Source of the DNA: Pectobacterium carotovorum
GTDB taxonomy: Bacteria; Pseudomonadota; Gammaproteobacteria; Enterobacterales; Enterobacteriaceae
Assembly (NCBI RefSeq): GCF_033898505.1
Contig: NZ_JAXAFK010000001.1
Location: 1,178,001 to 1,242,000, forward strand
Length of the DNA: 64,000 nucleotides
Direction: 5' to 3'
The notes under the pieces were generated by a model that worked only from the letters and a program-made list of their open reading frames with translations, ran no database searches and was not told the DNA's origin. This document shows, piece by piece, positions 52,582 through 62,707 of this stretch (the stretch's first letter is position 1; every line of letters begins with the position of its first letter). The translations under genes were made by a program, and so were the position numbers.

Positions 52582-53544
52582 ATGAAGTCTTTTTATTATT
52601 CGCTGGGTCTTGTGTTTCTGGCCTGCATGATCGTTGTCAGCCTGTTTGTTGGGGCAGGGCAGTTGACGATGCAGGCCGTTTGGAACGACCCGGAAATGCG
52701 CGATATTTTCTTTATCAGCCGCGTTCCCCGTACGCTGGCTTTGCTGCTGGCTGGCAGCGCCATGAGTGTTGCCGGTCTCATCATGCAACTGCTGACGCAA
52801 AACCGTTTTGTTGAACCGTCTCTGGCGGGAACCACGCAATCGGCCAGCTTAGGTTTGCTGGTGGTGATGATCGCCGTGCCCAGCGCGACGATTTTCACCA
52901 AGATGGTGGTGGCAAGCCTGTTTGCGTTGGGGGGCACTTTCCTGTTCATGATGCTGCTACAGCGGATTGTGCTGAAATCCGCGCTGGTGGTGCCGCTGGT
53001 CGGCATTATGCTGGGCGCGGTTATCAGCTCAATTACCACGTTCGGCGCGATGTATTTTGATCTGTTACAGGCGCTCGGCAACTGGGAATCGGGCGATTTT
53101 TCCGGTGTTCTGCAAGGGCGCTATGAACTGCTTTGGCTGGTTGGCATATTAACGCTGGTGGCCTGCTGGATCGCTGACCGCTTCACGGTCGCAGGTATGG
53201 GGCGTGAGTTTTCCGTCAATGTCGGCCTTAACTATCGGCAGGTAATGCTGATGGGGTTGTGCATTATCGCGGTCGTCAGCGGCGTGGTGGTCGTAGTGGT
53301 TGGCAGCCTGCCGTTTATCGGGCTGATCGTACCGAACCTGATCAGCATGATGATGGGCGACAATGTGCGAAAAACGATTCCGTGGGTGTGCCTGCTCGGC
53401 GGCGGCTTGGTGCTGTGCTGCGATATTATCAGCCGTGTGATTCGCTATCCTTTCGAGATTCCGGTGAGTGTGATTCTTGGCGTCATTGGCGCTGCCGTTT
53501 TCCTTCTCCTATTGCTAAGCCAGAAACGTCATGTCAGTCAATGA
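52582..53544 (+). CDS. Iron-siderophore ABC transporter permease 1 (FecCD family)
   Basis: A 320-residue FecCD/BtuC-type inner-membrane permease with about nine helices. The N-terminal RVPRTLALLLAGSAMSVAGLIMQ motif and the ATPase-contact loop GLIVPNLISMMMGDN are typical. It pairs with the next gene as a heterodimeric permease, as in FatCD or CeuBC. It begins 21 bases after the lipoprotein gene and overlaps the next by 14 bases. Confidence 0.9.
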   Translation: MKSFYYSLGLVFLACMIVVSLFVGAGQLTMQAVWNDPEMRDIFFISRVPRTLALLLAGSAMSVAGLIMQLLTQNRFVEPSLAGTTQSASLGLLVVMIAVPSATIFTKMVVASLFALGGTFLFMMLLQRIVLKSALVVPLVGIMLGAVISSITTFGAMYFDLLQALGNWESGDFSGVLQGRYELLWLVGILTLVACWIADRFTVAGMGREFSVNVGLNYRQVMLMGLCIIAVVSGVVVVVVGSLPFIGLIVPNLISMMMGDNVRKTIPWVCLLGGGLVLCCDIISRVIRYPFEIPVSVILGVIGAAVFLLLLLSQKRHVSQ

Positions 53545-54538
53545 ACGTAATACGGTGCTGACCGGAGCCGTCAGCGAAAAACGTACAGGGTTATCGCCGA
53601 CGCAGCGGCTGATGTGGCTGGCTGGCGCGGCTGTCGTGGTGATCGTGCTGTTTATGACCATCAACCTAGGCAGCAACCTGCGCTACATTTTAACGCACCG
53701 CGGGCTGATGCTGACGACGATGCTGCTGGTGGCATTTGCCGCCAGCGCGTCGACGGTACTGTTCCAAACGGTGACAAATAACCGGGTGCTGACGCCGTCG
53801 ATTATGGGGTTTGAAGCCCTGTTTATCCTGATTCAGACCGCGCTGGTGTTTGTTTTCGGCATTAGCGGCATTCCGGGGCTGGGTGTTGAAGGCAAATTCG
53901 TTCTTGAGACGCTGCTGCTCATTCTCTTCTCTGCGCTGCTGTATCGCTGGTTGTTTACCGGCAGCCGCAATAATTTGCATCTGGTCCTACTGGTCGGGAT
54001 TATCTGCGGCACGCTGTTTCGCAGCATGGCGGGCTTAATGCAGCGTCTGCTGACGCCTGGGGAGTTCGCCATTTTACAGGGACGAATGTTCGCCACCTTC
54101 ACCCGCACCGTTCCCGAATTGGTGGCGCTGTCGGTTGTGATTACGCTGGTGGTCGCGGTGGTGATCTGGCGCATGCGTTTCCGGTTTGATGTGCTGGCGC
54201 TGGGACGTAACAACGCGATTAATCTTGGTATTGACTACAAGCGTAGCGTCACAGTCATTCTGCTGCTGGTTTCCGTACTGGTTGCCATTTCGACAGCGCT
54301 GGTCGGCCCGCTCACCTTTTTAGGCTTTATGGTCGCGAACCTTGCGTATTTAGTGATTGGTTCCAGCCAGCATCGTCTGTTGTTGCCTGCGGCTTTCCTG
54401 CTGGGCGTCATTTCACTGGTTGGCGGACAACTGGTGCTTGAGCATCTGCTGGATATGTCCGGGGCGCTGTCGGTCGTTATCGAATTTGTGGGTGGGTCGC
54501 TGTTCATTGTGTTGCTACTGAAAAAGGTTTCCGTGTGA
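53531..54538 (+). CDS. Iron-siderophore ABC transporter permease 2 (FecCD family)
   Basis: A 335-residue FecCD-type permease, with a longer N-terminal cytoplasmic tail (about 25 residues) than its partner. The contact loop GPLTFLGFMVANLAYLVIG and TVLFQTVTNNRVLTPSIMGFE match the second permeases of FatC/CeuC type. Overlaps both neighbours (14 bases with permease 1; four bases, GTGA, with the ATPase), so the operon is translationally coupled. Confidence 0.9.
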   Translation: MSVNERNTVLTGAVSEKRTGLSPTQRLMWLAGAAVVVIVLFMTINLGSNLRYILTHRGLMLTTMLLVAFAASASTVLFQTVTNNRVLTPSIMGFEALFILIQTALVFVFGISGIPGLGVEGKFVLETLLLILFSALLYRWLFTGSRNNLHLVLLVGIICGTLFRSMAGLMQRLLTPGEFAILQGRMFATFTRTVPELVALSVVITLVVAVVIWRMRFRFDVLALGRNNAINLGIDYKRSVTVILLLVSVLVAISTALVGPLTFLGFMVANLAYLVIGSSQHRLLLPAAFLLGVISLVGGQLVLEHLLDMSGALSVVIEFVGGSLFIVLLLKKVSV

Positions 54539-55293
54539 TTGAGATCGGCAATGTAACCAAAACGTATAATAACGTGACGGTATTAAATAATGTCACGGCG
54601 ACGGTGCCCCGCGGCGGCGTCACGTCGATTATCGGCCCGAACGGTGCAGGGAAGTCGACACTGTTGTCCATCATCAGCCGCTTGCTGGAAGCGGATCGCG
54701 GACAGGTAAAAGTTAACGGCATGGATGTGATGACAACACCAAGCGACAAGCTCGCCACCTGTTTGTCCGTGCTGCGGCAGGAAAACCAGTTTACCAGCCG
54801 TTTAACGGTGGCAGAGCTAGTGGGTTTTGGCCGTTATCCTTACACCAAAGGACGGTTGAATGCTGACGATCGTGAGCGCATCAGCGCCGCGTTGGCGTTC
54901 CTCAATCTGACCGAATTGAAAGATCGTTTTTTAGATGAACTTTCCGGCGGTCAACGACAGCGTGCTTATGTCGCGATGGTGCTGTGTCAGGACACCGAAT
55001 ACGTGCTGCTGGATGAACCGCTGAATAATCTGGATATGAAACACGCGGTGGCGATGATGAAGCAGATTCGCCGGGCGGCCGATGAGCTAGGTAAAACTAT
55101 CGTGCTGGTTATCCACGATATCAACTTTGCCTCTGCTTATTCAGACTACATTATTGCGATGCGCAAAGGGCAGATTATCTACACGGGAAAACCGGAGGAC
55201 ATCATGGTGTCCGACGTTCTGGAAGATATTTTCGATACTGAGGTTGCCATTGAAGAGGTTCATAATCAGCGTATTGCGGTATATTATCGTTGA
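54535..55293 (+). CDS. Iron-siderophore ABC transporter ATPase
   Basis: A 252-residue ABC ATPase. Walker A is GPNGAGKST, the signature [15 protein letters not shown], Walker B YVLLDEP followed by LNNLD, and the switch histidine in VIHDINFA. It powers uptake through the two permeases. The start is GTG, overlapping the preceding stop codon, with AAAAAGG upstream. Confidence 0.93.
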   Translation: MIEIGNVTKTYNNVTVLNNVTATVPRGGVTSIIGPNGAGKSTLLSIISRLLEADRGQVKVNGMDVMTTPSDKLATCLSVLRQENQFTSRLTVAELVGFGRYPYTKGRLNADDRERISAALAFLNLTELKDRFLDELSGGQRQRAYVAMVLCQDTEYVLLDEPLNNLDMKHAVAMMKQIRRAADELGKTIVLVIHDINFASAYSDYIIAMRKGQIIYTGKPEDIMVSDVLEDIFDTEVAIEEVHNQRIAVYYR

Positions 55294-55423
55294 TGGTTTG
55301 ATGACAGATTATCCGCTCAGCGAGGCGTTAGCACAAAGGGCGTAACCACTGCTTGAAAGACGCTGGGTATAACCTGTATGGTGAATGCATAAAGAATTTA
55401 TGTATGACTTAAGGTAAGGGTAA

Positions 55424-55744
<321 letters not shown>

Positions 55745-55802
55745 CTTAACGCCCCCGTTTTTACGGTAAAACCGCTTTCTGCTGTAAATTATTTCCTACT
55801 GT

Positions 55803-55833
55803 AAAAGGATCGCTTCTGCGGTCCTTTTTCTTT
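55803..55833 (+). terminator. Intrinsic terminator of yeeX
   Basis: AAAAGGATCGC pairs with GCGGTCCTTTT (one T-G) around a 4-nt loop, and T residues follow. Confidence 0.9.
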
Positions 55834-56119
55834 TGGTTCTTACGCCACATCCTGCTTTTTTGCTTATCTGCTTGTTTGACCGTCGGTGGTGGCTGTTAAT
55901 GATTTTGTCGCTGCTGATGATGTCAAATGCCCCGAGAATTGGAATCCAGCTCGCACGCCGAATGCCCTTTTTTGCAAGTTAACCACTTTCTTGCGAGGCA
56001 TTTTCCTACCTGCGTTTTTCGTTCTTTTGCATGAGGTTGAGTTATTGCAACATTCCTGAGCGAACAACAGGGAAAGAGGTAAGGGAGTGTCATGGCAAGG
56101 GACGATATCAGTAAAAGAG
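55834..56119 (+). other. yeeX-comEC intergenic region
   Basis: About 290 bases without a clear gene. A nested inverted repeat is visible at 55962-56001: ATGCC/GGCAT outside and GCAAG/CTTGC inside. It has no T-run on the plus strand after the last arm except TTTT. This is the second edge of the segment separating ihfB from comEC. Confidence 0.4.
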
Positions 56120-58396
56120 ATGATGTCCGTAAATAGTCTGGCGTGGGCCAGCGTGCTGGGTATTCTGCCGCTGCTTTTTTTGCCGCAGCTCCCAGCGCAA
56201 ACGCTGCTGTGGTGGGGCGTTGGGCTATCTATTTGTGTGGTACTGGGCGGATATTGTCATGCAAGCGTACGGTTTGTCGCCCTTGTTGCCGTGAGTTTTT
56301 GTTGGGCGGCGTTGAATGCTCAAACCCTGCTGCTGCAAATCGATCGTTTCACGCAGGATTCGGTTAATACTGTCGTGACAATAAGCAGCATACGGTTCAG
56401 TGAACACGGTGATGATGGGATCACGGTTCGGCTGGAAGAGATCAATCAGCGGCGAATCTTCCCGCCGCTGTATGCCCAACTGACCCTATCACCAGCGATG
56501 GAAAACTGGTGCGGCGGCCAACGCTGGGCGATAACCGCCAGTTTTCGTCCTATCCATAGTCGGCTAAATGAAGGCGGCTTTGATAGCCAGCGCTGGGCGA
56601 TAGCCAAACGGCAACCGCTATCGGGGCGTGTACTTGCGGCAAAGGTGGCTGATAGTCGCTGTGATTTCCGCCAGCGCACAATCGCACAGGCGGAACAGCA
56701 GGTGCAGGGATTACCGTGGCGTTCTATTTTACTGGCGCTGACGTTTGGCGAGATGAAAACGGTTAGCTCAGAGCTCAAGGCGCTCCTTCAGAATACCGGC
56801 ACGATGCATCTGATGGCGATCTCCGGCCTCCATATCGTGCTTGCGGGGTTGGTTGGGTGGGGAATCGCGCGGATGTTGCAGTATGGCTTTCCCGTGCAGT
56901 GGATCGGCTATCGTTTCCCATTGCTCACGAGCGCGGTGGTTGCCTGGGGATATGTCTGGCTGGCAGGAGGAAATCCTCCTGCTGTGCGATCTGCGCTGGC
57001 GCTTAGCGTGTGGGTCTGCTTAAAAGTGTGGAGCGTTAACTGTTCAGCCTGGCAGGTCTGGCTATGGTGCGTTGCGCTGATTCTGGTCAGCGATCCGTTG
57101 AGCGTGCTGTCAGACAGTTTCTGGCTATCGTGCCTCGCGGTGGCATCGCTGATTTTCTGGTTTCAGTGGGCACCGCTTCCTCATCGATTACAGATGCGGC
57201 GCCGATGGTTCTGGCTACGCTGGATCCATCTGCAAACGGGAATTACTCTGCTATTGATGCCCTTGCAGCTTAATATTTTCCACGGTTTTAGCATTACCTC
57301 TCTGCCAGCCAATCTATGGGCGGTGCCTTTAGTGTCGTTCGTGACGACGCCGCTTATTTTGCTGGCGTTGAGCACGATGGCATTCGCGCCGCTGAGCGAC
57401 ATGCTCTGGTGGCTGGCGGATGTTTCGCTGCGTGTGGTGTTCGCACCGCTGACGTATCTGCAAACGGGTTGGGTATATCTTGATGCATCACTGCTGCTAG
57501 GAAGCGTCGCGGGGTGGGGGGCCGTTGTAATATGGCGATTTCGCTGGTGGCGAATTCATCCGGCGAGTGTCGGCGCGCTGATTCTGGTTTTATTAGCCTT
57601 CCGCATAAAGAGCGATGAACCGGATTGGCGTGTGGATATGTTGGATGTTGGCCACGGTCTGGCCATCGTGATTGAGCAACGTGGAAAGGCGGTGCTGTAC
57701 GATACGGGAAACCGTTGGGAAGGGGGCGACATGGCGACGCGAGAAATTCTGCCTTACCTGCGCTGGCGGGGAGTTGACGTGGAAAACATTATCCTGAGCC
57801 ACAGTCATATGGATCATATCGGGGGGCTGGAAACGCTACAGACGGCCTACCCTGAAGCTACGATATATAGCGCCACCAACGCGATGAATCATCGCTCTTG
57901 TCTACGCGGTGAGAGTTGGCGCTGGCAGAATCTCACGTTTACCGTGCTGTGGCCGCTAGCGCTCGTTGAACGAGCGGAAAACAATGACTCCTGTGTGATC
58001 CGCGTTGATGATGGTAAACACCGTGTTTTATTAACGGGCGATCTGGAATCGGATGCGGAAAGGGCGTTGATTCGGTTAGAACGCAGTGCGCTGCGTGCGA
58101 ATTTGTTACAAATCCCTCATCATGGCAGTAAGACATCTTCCTCTCCTCCCTTCATTCGTGCGGTTAATTCCGAATTCGTTATCGCTTCTGCTGCACGCTA
58201 TAACCCGTGGCGGCTGCCTTCAGTAAAGATTGTCGAACGATATCGACAATATGGTTACTCATGGCTTGATACCGCATCATTTGGTCAGCTAAGTGCGCGT
58301 TTTTTCAGCGATTCATGGCACATTCTACGGTTCAGGGATCACATATCGCCTCGTTGGTATCATCAGTGGTTTGGCGTAGGGCGGTATAATGAGTAA
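56120..58396 (+). CDS. comEC: DNA uptake channel protein ComEC/YcaI
   Basis: A 758-residue inner-membrane protein. An N-terminal OB-like domain and a central ComEC/Rec2 competence domain with many helices ([15 protein letters not shown] near residue 235) form the probable DNA channel. A C-terminal metallo-beta-lactamase-like domain has HSHMDH in [12 protein letters not shown] and [10 protein letters not shown]. In-frame starts are GTG 56087 and ATG 56120/56123; 56120 gives an N-terminus like E. coli YcaI. It runs into msbA, whose start lies 37 bases after this stop. Confidence 0.9.
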   Translation: MMSVNSLAWASVLGILPLLFLPQLPAQTLLWWGVGLSICVVLGGYCHASVRFVALVAVSFCWAALNAQTLLLQIDRFTQDSVNTVVTISSIRFSEHGDDGITVRLEEINQRRIFPPLYAQLTLSPAMENWCGGQRWAITASFRPIHSRLNEGGFDSQRWAIAKRQPLSGRVLAAKVADSRCDFRQRTIAQAEQQVQGLPWRSILLALTFGEMKTVSSELKALLQNTGTMHLMAISGLHIVLAGLVGWGIARMLQYGFPVQWIGYRFPLLTSAVVAWGYVWLAGGNPPAVRSALALSVWVCLKVWSVNCSAWQVWLWCVALILVSDPLSVLSDSFWLSCLAVASLIFWFQWAPLPHRLQMRRRWFWLRWIHLQTGITLLLMPLQLNIFHGFSITSLPANLWAVPLVSFVTTPLILLALSTMAFAPLSDMLWWLADVSLRVVFAPLTYLQTGWVYLDASLLLGSVAGWGAVVIWRFRWWRIHPASVGALILVLLAFRIKSDEPDWRVDMLDVGHGLAIVIEQRGKAVLYDTGNRWEGGDMATREILPYLRWRGVDVENIILSHSHMDHIGGLETLQTAYPEATIYSATNAMNHRSCLRGESWRWQNLTFTVLWPLALVERAENNDSCVIRVDDGKHRVLLTGDLESDAERALIRLERSALRANLLQIPHHGSKTSSSPPFIRAVNSEFVIASAARYNPWRLPSVKIVERYRQYGYSWLDTASFGQLSARFFSDSWHILRFRDHISPRWYHQWFGVGRYNE

Positions 58397-58433
58397 AATA
58401 GTCGGCTATTTCTTTCCGCTTCAGGTTTACTAC

Positions 58434-60182
58434 ATGCTGAATGATAAAGATCTCTCCACCTGGCAGACCTTTCGTCGCCTTTGGCCGATGATCTCTCCTT
58501 TTAAAGCAGGGCTTGGTGTTGCTGCGATTGCTCTCATCATTAACGCCGCCAGCGATACATTAATGCTCTCTCTGCTTAAACCCTTGTTAGATGACGGATT
58601 CGGCAAGGCGGAACGTGCCGTATTGATCTGGATGCCGCTGGTTGTCATCGGCCTTATGATACTGCGTGGGGTGTCAGGATTTATATCCAGCTACTGCGTC
58701 GCCTGGGTTTCAGGCAAAGTGGTGATGAATATGCGCCGCCGTCTCTTCTCCCATATCATGGGTATGCCGGTGTCGTTCTTCGATCAGCAATCAACCGGGA
58801 CGCTGCTCTCCCGCATCACTTATGATTCAGAACAGGTTGCGGCCTCTGCGTCCGGCGCATTGGTGACGGTCGTCAGGGAAGGGGCATCGATTATCGGCCT
58901 GTTCGTTCTGATGTTCTACTACAGCTGGCAACTGTCCATCATTCTGATTGTGATTGCGCCGATCGTGTCGATCGCTATGCGCGTGGTGTCCAAACGGTTC
59001 CGCAGTATCAGTAAAAATATGCAGGACACCATGGGACACGTCACCACCAGCACGGAGCAAATGCTAAAAGGCCATAAAGAAGTGCTGATGTTTGGCGGCC
59101 AGGACGTTGAGACTAAACGTTTCGATCAGGTCAGCAACCGGATGCGCCAACAGGGCATGAAACTGGTATCTGCCTCCTCCATTTCCGATCCTATTATCCA
59201 GTTGATCGCTTCTCTGGCGCTGGCATTTGTACTGTATGCCGCCAGCTTCCCTAGCGTAATGGAAACGTTGACTGCCGGGACGATCACGGTGGTGTTCTCT
59301 TCCATGATAGCGCTGATGCGCCCGTTAAAATCACTGACCAACGTTAACGCGCAGTTCCAACGCGGGATGGCCGCATGCCAGACGCTGTTCGCGATTCTGG
59401 ATATGGAACAGGAGCGCGATACGGGTAAACGCGAAATCGAGCGCGCGAAAGGCGAACTCGAATTCCGTCAGGTGAATTTTGCTTATCCTGGGAAAGAAAA
59501 TCTGGCACTGAAGGATATCAATCTGCATATCCCAGCGGGGAAAACGGTGGCGTTGGTTGGGCGCTCTGGTTCGGGTAAATCAACGATTGCCAGCTTGATT
59601 ACACGTTTTTACGACATCCAATCCGGTGAGGTGTTGCTCGATGGCCACGATTTACGCGAGTATCGCCTGTCCTCCTTGCGTAATCAGGTAGCGCTGGTTT
59701 CTCAAAACGTGCATCTGTTTAACGATACGATAGCGAACAATATCGCTTATGCCCGCAATGAGCACTATAGCCGTGAGGAAATTGAGCGCGCGGCGAAAAT
59801 GGCGCATGCGATGGATTTCATCAATAAGATGGATCACGGTCTGGATACGGTCATTGGTGAAAATGGCGTGATGCTTTCTGGCGGACAGCGGCAGCGTATC
59901 GCGATTGCCCGCGCGTTGCTGCGTGATAGCCCGATCCTGATACTGGATGAGGCCACATCGGCGTTGGATACGGAATCGGAACGCGCGATTCAGGCGGCAT
60001 TAGACGAACTGCAAAAAGATCGTACTGCTCTGGTGATTGCACACCGTCTCTCCACGATTGAAAAAGCGGATGAGATTCTGGTCGTTGAAGATGGCAGAAT
60101 CATTGAGCGTGGTAACCATGTTGCATTACTGGCGGCAAACGGAGCCTATGCGCAGCTACACAAAATGCAGTTTGGCGAATGA
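58434..60182 (+). CDS. msbA: Lipid A flippase MsbA
   Basis: A 582-residue half-size ABC exporter, the same length as E. coli MsbA. It flips core-lipid A across the inner membrane. Six membrane helices (about 1-325) precede the ATPase domain: Walker [13 protein letters not shown], signature [15 protein letters not shown], Walker [13 protein letters not shown]. The frame is open from 58389; ATG 58434 ([13 protein letters not shown]) matches the E. coli start. lpxK follows with a four-base overlap. Confidence 0.98.
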   Translation: MLNDKDLSTWQTFRRLWPMISPFKAGLGVAAIALIINAASDTLMLSLLKPLLDDGFGKAERAVLIWMPLVVIGLMILRGVSGFISSYCVAWVSGKVVMNMRRRLFSHIMGMPVSFFDQQSTGTLLSRITYDSEQVAASASGALVTVVREGASIIGLFVLMFYYSWQLSIILIVIAPIVSIAMRVVSKRFRSISKNMQDTMGHVTTSTEQMLKGHKEVLMFGGQDVETKRFDQVSNRMRQQGMKLVSASSISDPIIQLIASLALAFVLYAASFPSVMETLTAGTITVVFSSMIALMRPLKSLTNVNAQFQRGMAACQTLFAILDMEQERDTGKREIERAKGELEFRQVNFAYPGKENLALKDINLHIPAGKTVALVGRSGSGKSTIASLITRFYDIQSGEVLLDGHDLREYRLSSLRNQVALVSQNVHLFNDTIANNIAYARNEHYSREEIERAAKMAHAMDFINKMDHGLDTVIGENGVMLSGGQRQRIAIARALLRDSPILILDEATSALDTESERAIQAALDELQKDRTALVIAHRLSTIEKADEILVVEDGRIIERGNHVALLAANGAYAQLHKMQFGE

Positions 60183-61180
60183 TTGAACGTATCTGGTCTG
60201 GTCGCTCTCGGCTTTATTGGCTGCTGCTGCCGCTTTCGTGGCTATACGGATTCGTCACGTTTCTGATCCGCCAGAGCTATCAGTTCGGGTGGCGGAAAAG
60301 CTGGCGATCTCCCGTCCCTGTCGTGGTTGTAGGAAATCTGACGGCAGGCGGCAATGGGAAGACTCCGGTGGTCATTTGGCTTGTCGAGCACCTACAGCGC
60401 AGAGGCTATCGTGTCGGCGTGGTGTCACGCGGTTACGGTGGGAAAGCTGAACGTTATCCTCTGCTGCTGGATGAAGCGGTGACGACGGCGCAGGCAGGCG
60501 ATGAGCCAGTGCTGATTTTTCAACGTACCGGTGCGTCTGTTGCGGTTGCTCCTCGTCGTCGGGATGCCGTGAGTGCGTTATTGGCACAGCACACGCTAGA
60601 TGTGGTGATCACCGATGATGGATTACAGCACTATGCGTTGGAAAGAGATATTGAGCTGGTTGTGATTGACGGAGTGCGGCGTTTTGGCAACGGATGGTGG
60701 TTGCCAGCAGGTCCAATGCGGGAAAGAGAAAGCCGTCTGGCCTCGGTGGATGCTGTCATTGTTAACGGCGGTACGCCGCGAGCAAATGAGATAGGTATGA
60801 CATTAACCGCGGGTATGGCGGTTAACTTACTTTCTGGTGAGTGCCGACCGCTGAGTCAGTTGCAGGATGTGGTCGCGATGGCGGGCATCGGACATCCCCC
60901 GCGTTTTTTTGCTACGCTGCGTGAGGCTGGCGTCAGCATTGCACGTGAAATCGCTTTTGCTGACCATCAATCGTACCAGCCAGAACAGCTCGGATCGCTG
61001 ACTCAGGATACCACGCAGCCGCTGCTAATGACGGAAAAAGATGCCGTGAAATGTAAGGCGTTCGCTCAGGGTAACTGGTGGTTTCTGCCGGTCGATGCCG
61101 TGCTCGCTGAGCCCCACGGCACGCAGTTGCTCGACAAACTGGAAAATGTGCTTAAGCAACATACTGGTAGCAGAGCGTAA
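60179..61180 (+). CDS. lpxK: Tetraacyldisaccharide 4'-kinase
   Basis: A 333-residue inner-membrane-associated kinase that phosphorylates the lipid A precursor at the 4' position. The N-terminal hydrophobic helix ([19 protein letters not shown]) anchors it. The P-loop is in [14 protein letters not shown], and the catalytic region [13 protein letters not shown] is intact. The start overlaps the msbA stop (ATGA), so lipid A synthesis and export are translationally coupled. Confidence 0.98.
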   Translation: MIERIWSGRSRLYWLLLPLSWLYGFVTFLIRQSYQFGWRKSWRSPVPVVVVGNLTAGGNGKTPVVIWLVEHLQRRGYRVGVVSRGYGGKAERYPLLLDEAVTTAQAGDEPVLIFQRTGASVAVAPRRRDAVSALLAQHTLDVVITDDGLQHYALERDIELVVIDGVRRFGNGWWLPAGPMRERESRLASVDAVIVNGGTPRANEIGMTLTAGMAVNLLSGECRPLSQLQDVVAMAGIGHPPRFFATLREAGVSIAREIAFADHQSYQPEQLGSLTQDTTQPLLMTEKDAVKCKAFAQGNWWFLPVDAVLAEPHGTQLLDKLENVLKQHTGSRA

Positions 61181-61472
61181 ATCGGCTCGTACCACGGTTT
61201 TAGATATCTCTTGAAGGTATCGCCATAGTAGATCGCTGCCATAGCGAGAAAGAAAATGTCGGTCATAGATTGGCCCATAACGTTGGCAAATTTTTCGCAG
61301 AATGAAAGCGGTGATGATGGGATAGAAGAGTAAAGCGTTTGCGCCATGGATGGCGCAATCCGAGCGTACAGGGATGTATTTACAGCGTCTTTACGATCTA
61401 CCCATCATCATCGTCCAGCGGGCTTTGCCAGCACCCTCAGCCGGTCATCGATCGGCCAAAGATGGAGGAAGC
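61181..61472. other. lpxK-ycaR gap (ycaQ absent)
   Basis: In E. coli ycaQ lies between lpxK and ycaR. Here the gap is 292 bases and no YcaQ sequence is seen. A minus-strand open frame (61347 back into lpxK) encodes a hydrophobic stretch before the lpxK overlap but has no recognised family and no clear ribosome-binding site, so it is not called. GGAGGAA before 61473 serves ycaR. Confidence 0.5.
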
Positions 61473-61655
61473 ATGGATCACCGTTTACTTGAGATTGTTG
61501 CCTGTCCTGTTTGTAATGGTCGGCTGTATTTTAATAAAGAGAAACTGGAGCTGATATGCAAGGTCGATGGTTTGGCCTATCCGGTTCGTGATGGCATCCC
61601 CGTGTTGCTGGAAAACGAGGCGCGTAAACTCGGCGCGGACGAGATAACACAATGA
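61473..61655 (+). CDS. ycaR: Trm112-family protein YcaR
   Basis: A 60-residue protein of the Trm112/YcaR family, with CPVCNGRL and a later cysteine (LICK) in a small zinc-ribbon-like fold, though one of the usual four cysteines is not evident. Function in bacteria is not established. The frame is open 41 codons further upstream; ATG 61473 has the perfect ribosome-binding site GGAGG and matches E. coli. The stop overlaps the kdsB start as ATGA. Confidence 0.93.
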   Translation: MDHRLLEIVACPVCNGRLYFNKEKLELICKVDGLAYPVRDGIPVLLENEARKLGADEITQ

Positions 61656-62404
61656 CTTTTACCGTAATCATTCCTGCGCGTTTTGCGTCAAGCCGACTGC
61701 CCGGTAAGCCGCTGGCGGACATCAACGGCAAACCGATGGTCGTCCATGTGATGGAACGGGCGTTGGAATCGGGTGCGCAGCGCGTTATTGTCGCTACCGA
61801 TCATCCCGATGTTGAAACGGCTGTGCGGCAGGCTGGCGGTGAAGTGTGTCTGACCCGCGCCGATCATAATTCCGGCACGGAGCGTCTGGCTGAAGTCATC
61901 GAGCGCTACGGTTTTACCGACGATGACATCATCGTTAACGTTCAGGGCGATGAACCACTCATTCCTTCCGTGATCATTCGTCAGGTGGCGGAAAACCTCG
62001 CAGCCAGTAAAGCGGGAATGGCAACGCTGGCGGTGCCGATTGAAACCAGCGAAGAAGCATTCAACCCGAATGCAGTAAAAGTGGTTACCGACGCCGAGGG
62101 ATACGCGCTGTATTTTTCCCGTGCGACGATTCCCTGGGACAGAGAGCGTTTTGCTCAGTCTAAGGAAACCATTGGCGATCATTTCCTGCGTCATATCGGC
62201 ATCTATGCCTACCGTGCGGGTTTTGTGCGCCGTTATGTCAGTTGGGCCCCGAGCCAACTGGAGCAAATCGAATTACTGGAGCAGCTGCGCGTGCTGTGGT
62301 ACGGCGAGAAGATTCACGTTGCGGTTGCGAAAGCGGTGCCTAGCGTCGGCGTTGATACGCCAGAAGATCTGGCCCGCGTACGGCACGTCATGGCGAATCA
62401 GTAA
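61652..62404 (+). CDS. kdsB: 3-deoxy-manno-octulosonate cytidylyltransferase
   Basis: A 250-residue nucleotidyltransferase that activates Kdo as CMP-Kdo for lipopolysaccharide core synthesis. The N-terminal CTP-binding loop [16 protein letters not shown] and [10 protein letters not shown] are clear; [12 protein letters not shown] is near the C-terminus. It is translationally coupled to ycaR and followed by a strong terminator, ending the lipid A/Kdo block. Confidence 0.98.
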   Translation: MTFTVIIPARFASSRLPGKPLADINGKPMVVHVMERALESGAQRVIVATDHPDVETAVRQAGGEVCLTRADHNSGTERLAEVIERYGFTDDDIIVNVQGDEPLIPSVIIRQVAENLAASKAGMATLAVPIETSEEAFNPNAVKVVTDAEGYALYFSRATIPWDRERFAQSKETIGDHFLRHIGIYAYRAGFVRRYVSWAPSQLEQIELLEQLRVLWYGEKIHVAVAKAVPSVGVDTPEDLARVRHVMANQ

Positions 62405-62432
62405 GATCTATCACGCTATGCTGCGATAAATA

Positions 62433-62486
62433 CGTCATGGGGGAGTCTATTCTTGCCGGAATAGATTTTCTCCATGACGTTTTTTC
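62433..62486 (+). terminator. Terminator of kdsB
   Basis: A long imperfect stem with outer arms CGTCATGG / CCATGACG and inner arms CTATTC / GGAATAG around TTGCC, then a T-run of six or more. It lies 28 bases after the kdsB stop. Confidence 0.88.
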
Positions 62487-62655
62487 TTTATACGACATAT
62501 TATCTTTTAAATTATTTAGCAATTATTTAGATAAGCATTCTTAAAAATTCTTAAATTACGCTACGCCGCTTATTTCGCAGATGATTTATTTCCATTCTGG
62601 GTTGATGAGTAGCGGGTGGAACTTTTATTTTCATATTTAAATGCTACTATCAATT
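62487..62655 (+). promoter_or_regulatory. Upstream region of the pectate lyase gene
   Basis: A 170-base AT-rich region that must hold the pectate lyase promoter. I looked for a KdgR operator (AATRAAAYRNYRTTTYATT type) and for a CRP site (TGTGA-N6-TCACA), which control many pel genes, and saw no good match to either. Confidence 0.4.
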
Positions 62656-62680
62656 CGCCATGTTTTTGCATGGCGTTTTT
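62656..62680 (+). terminator. Terminator-like hairpin in the pectate lyase leader
   Basis: CGCCATG / CATGGCG with a 6-nt loop and five T residues, only 27 bases before the ATG and before the ribosome-binding site AAGGACGG. Its form is that of an intrinsic terminator. Since it precedes the gene, it may be an attenuator or the true end of transcription from upstream. Confidence 0.7.
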
Positions 62681-62707
62681 GTTATTTCAACTAAGGACGG
62701 TAATGAT

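Noticed and set aside
61181..61347. Minus-strand open frame between lpxK and ycaR as a ycaQ remnant or small membrane protein
   Set aside because: It runs into lpxK, lacks a clear ribosome-binding site, and does not resemble YcaQ. Too weak to call.
62487..62707. KdgR or CRP operator for the pectate lyase gene
   Set aside because: Searched by eye for AATRAAAYRNYRTTTYATT and TGTGA-N6-TCACA; no match good enough to report.
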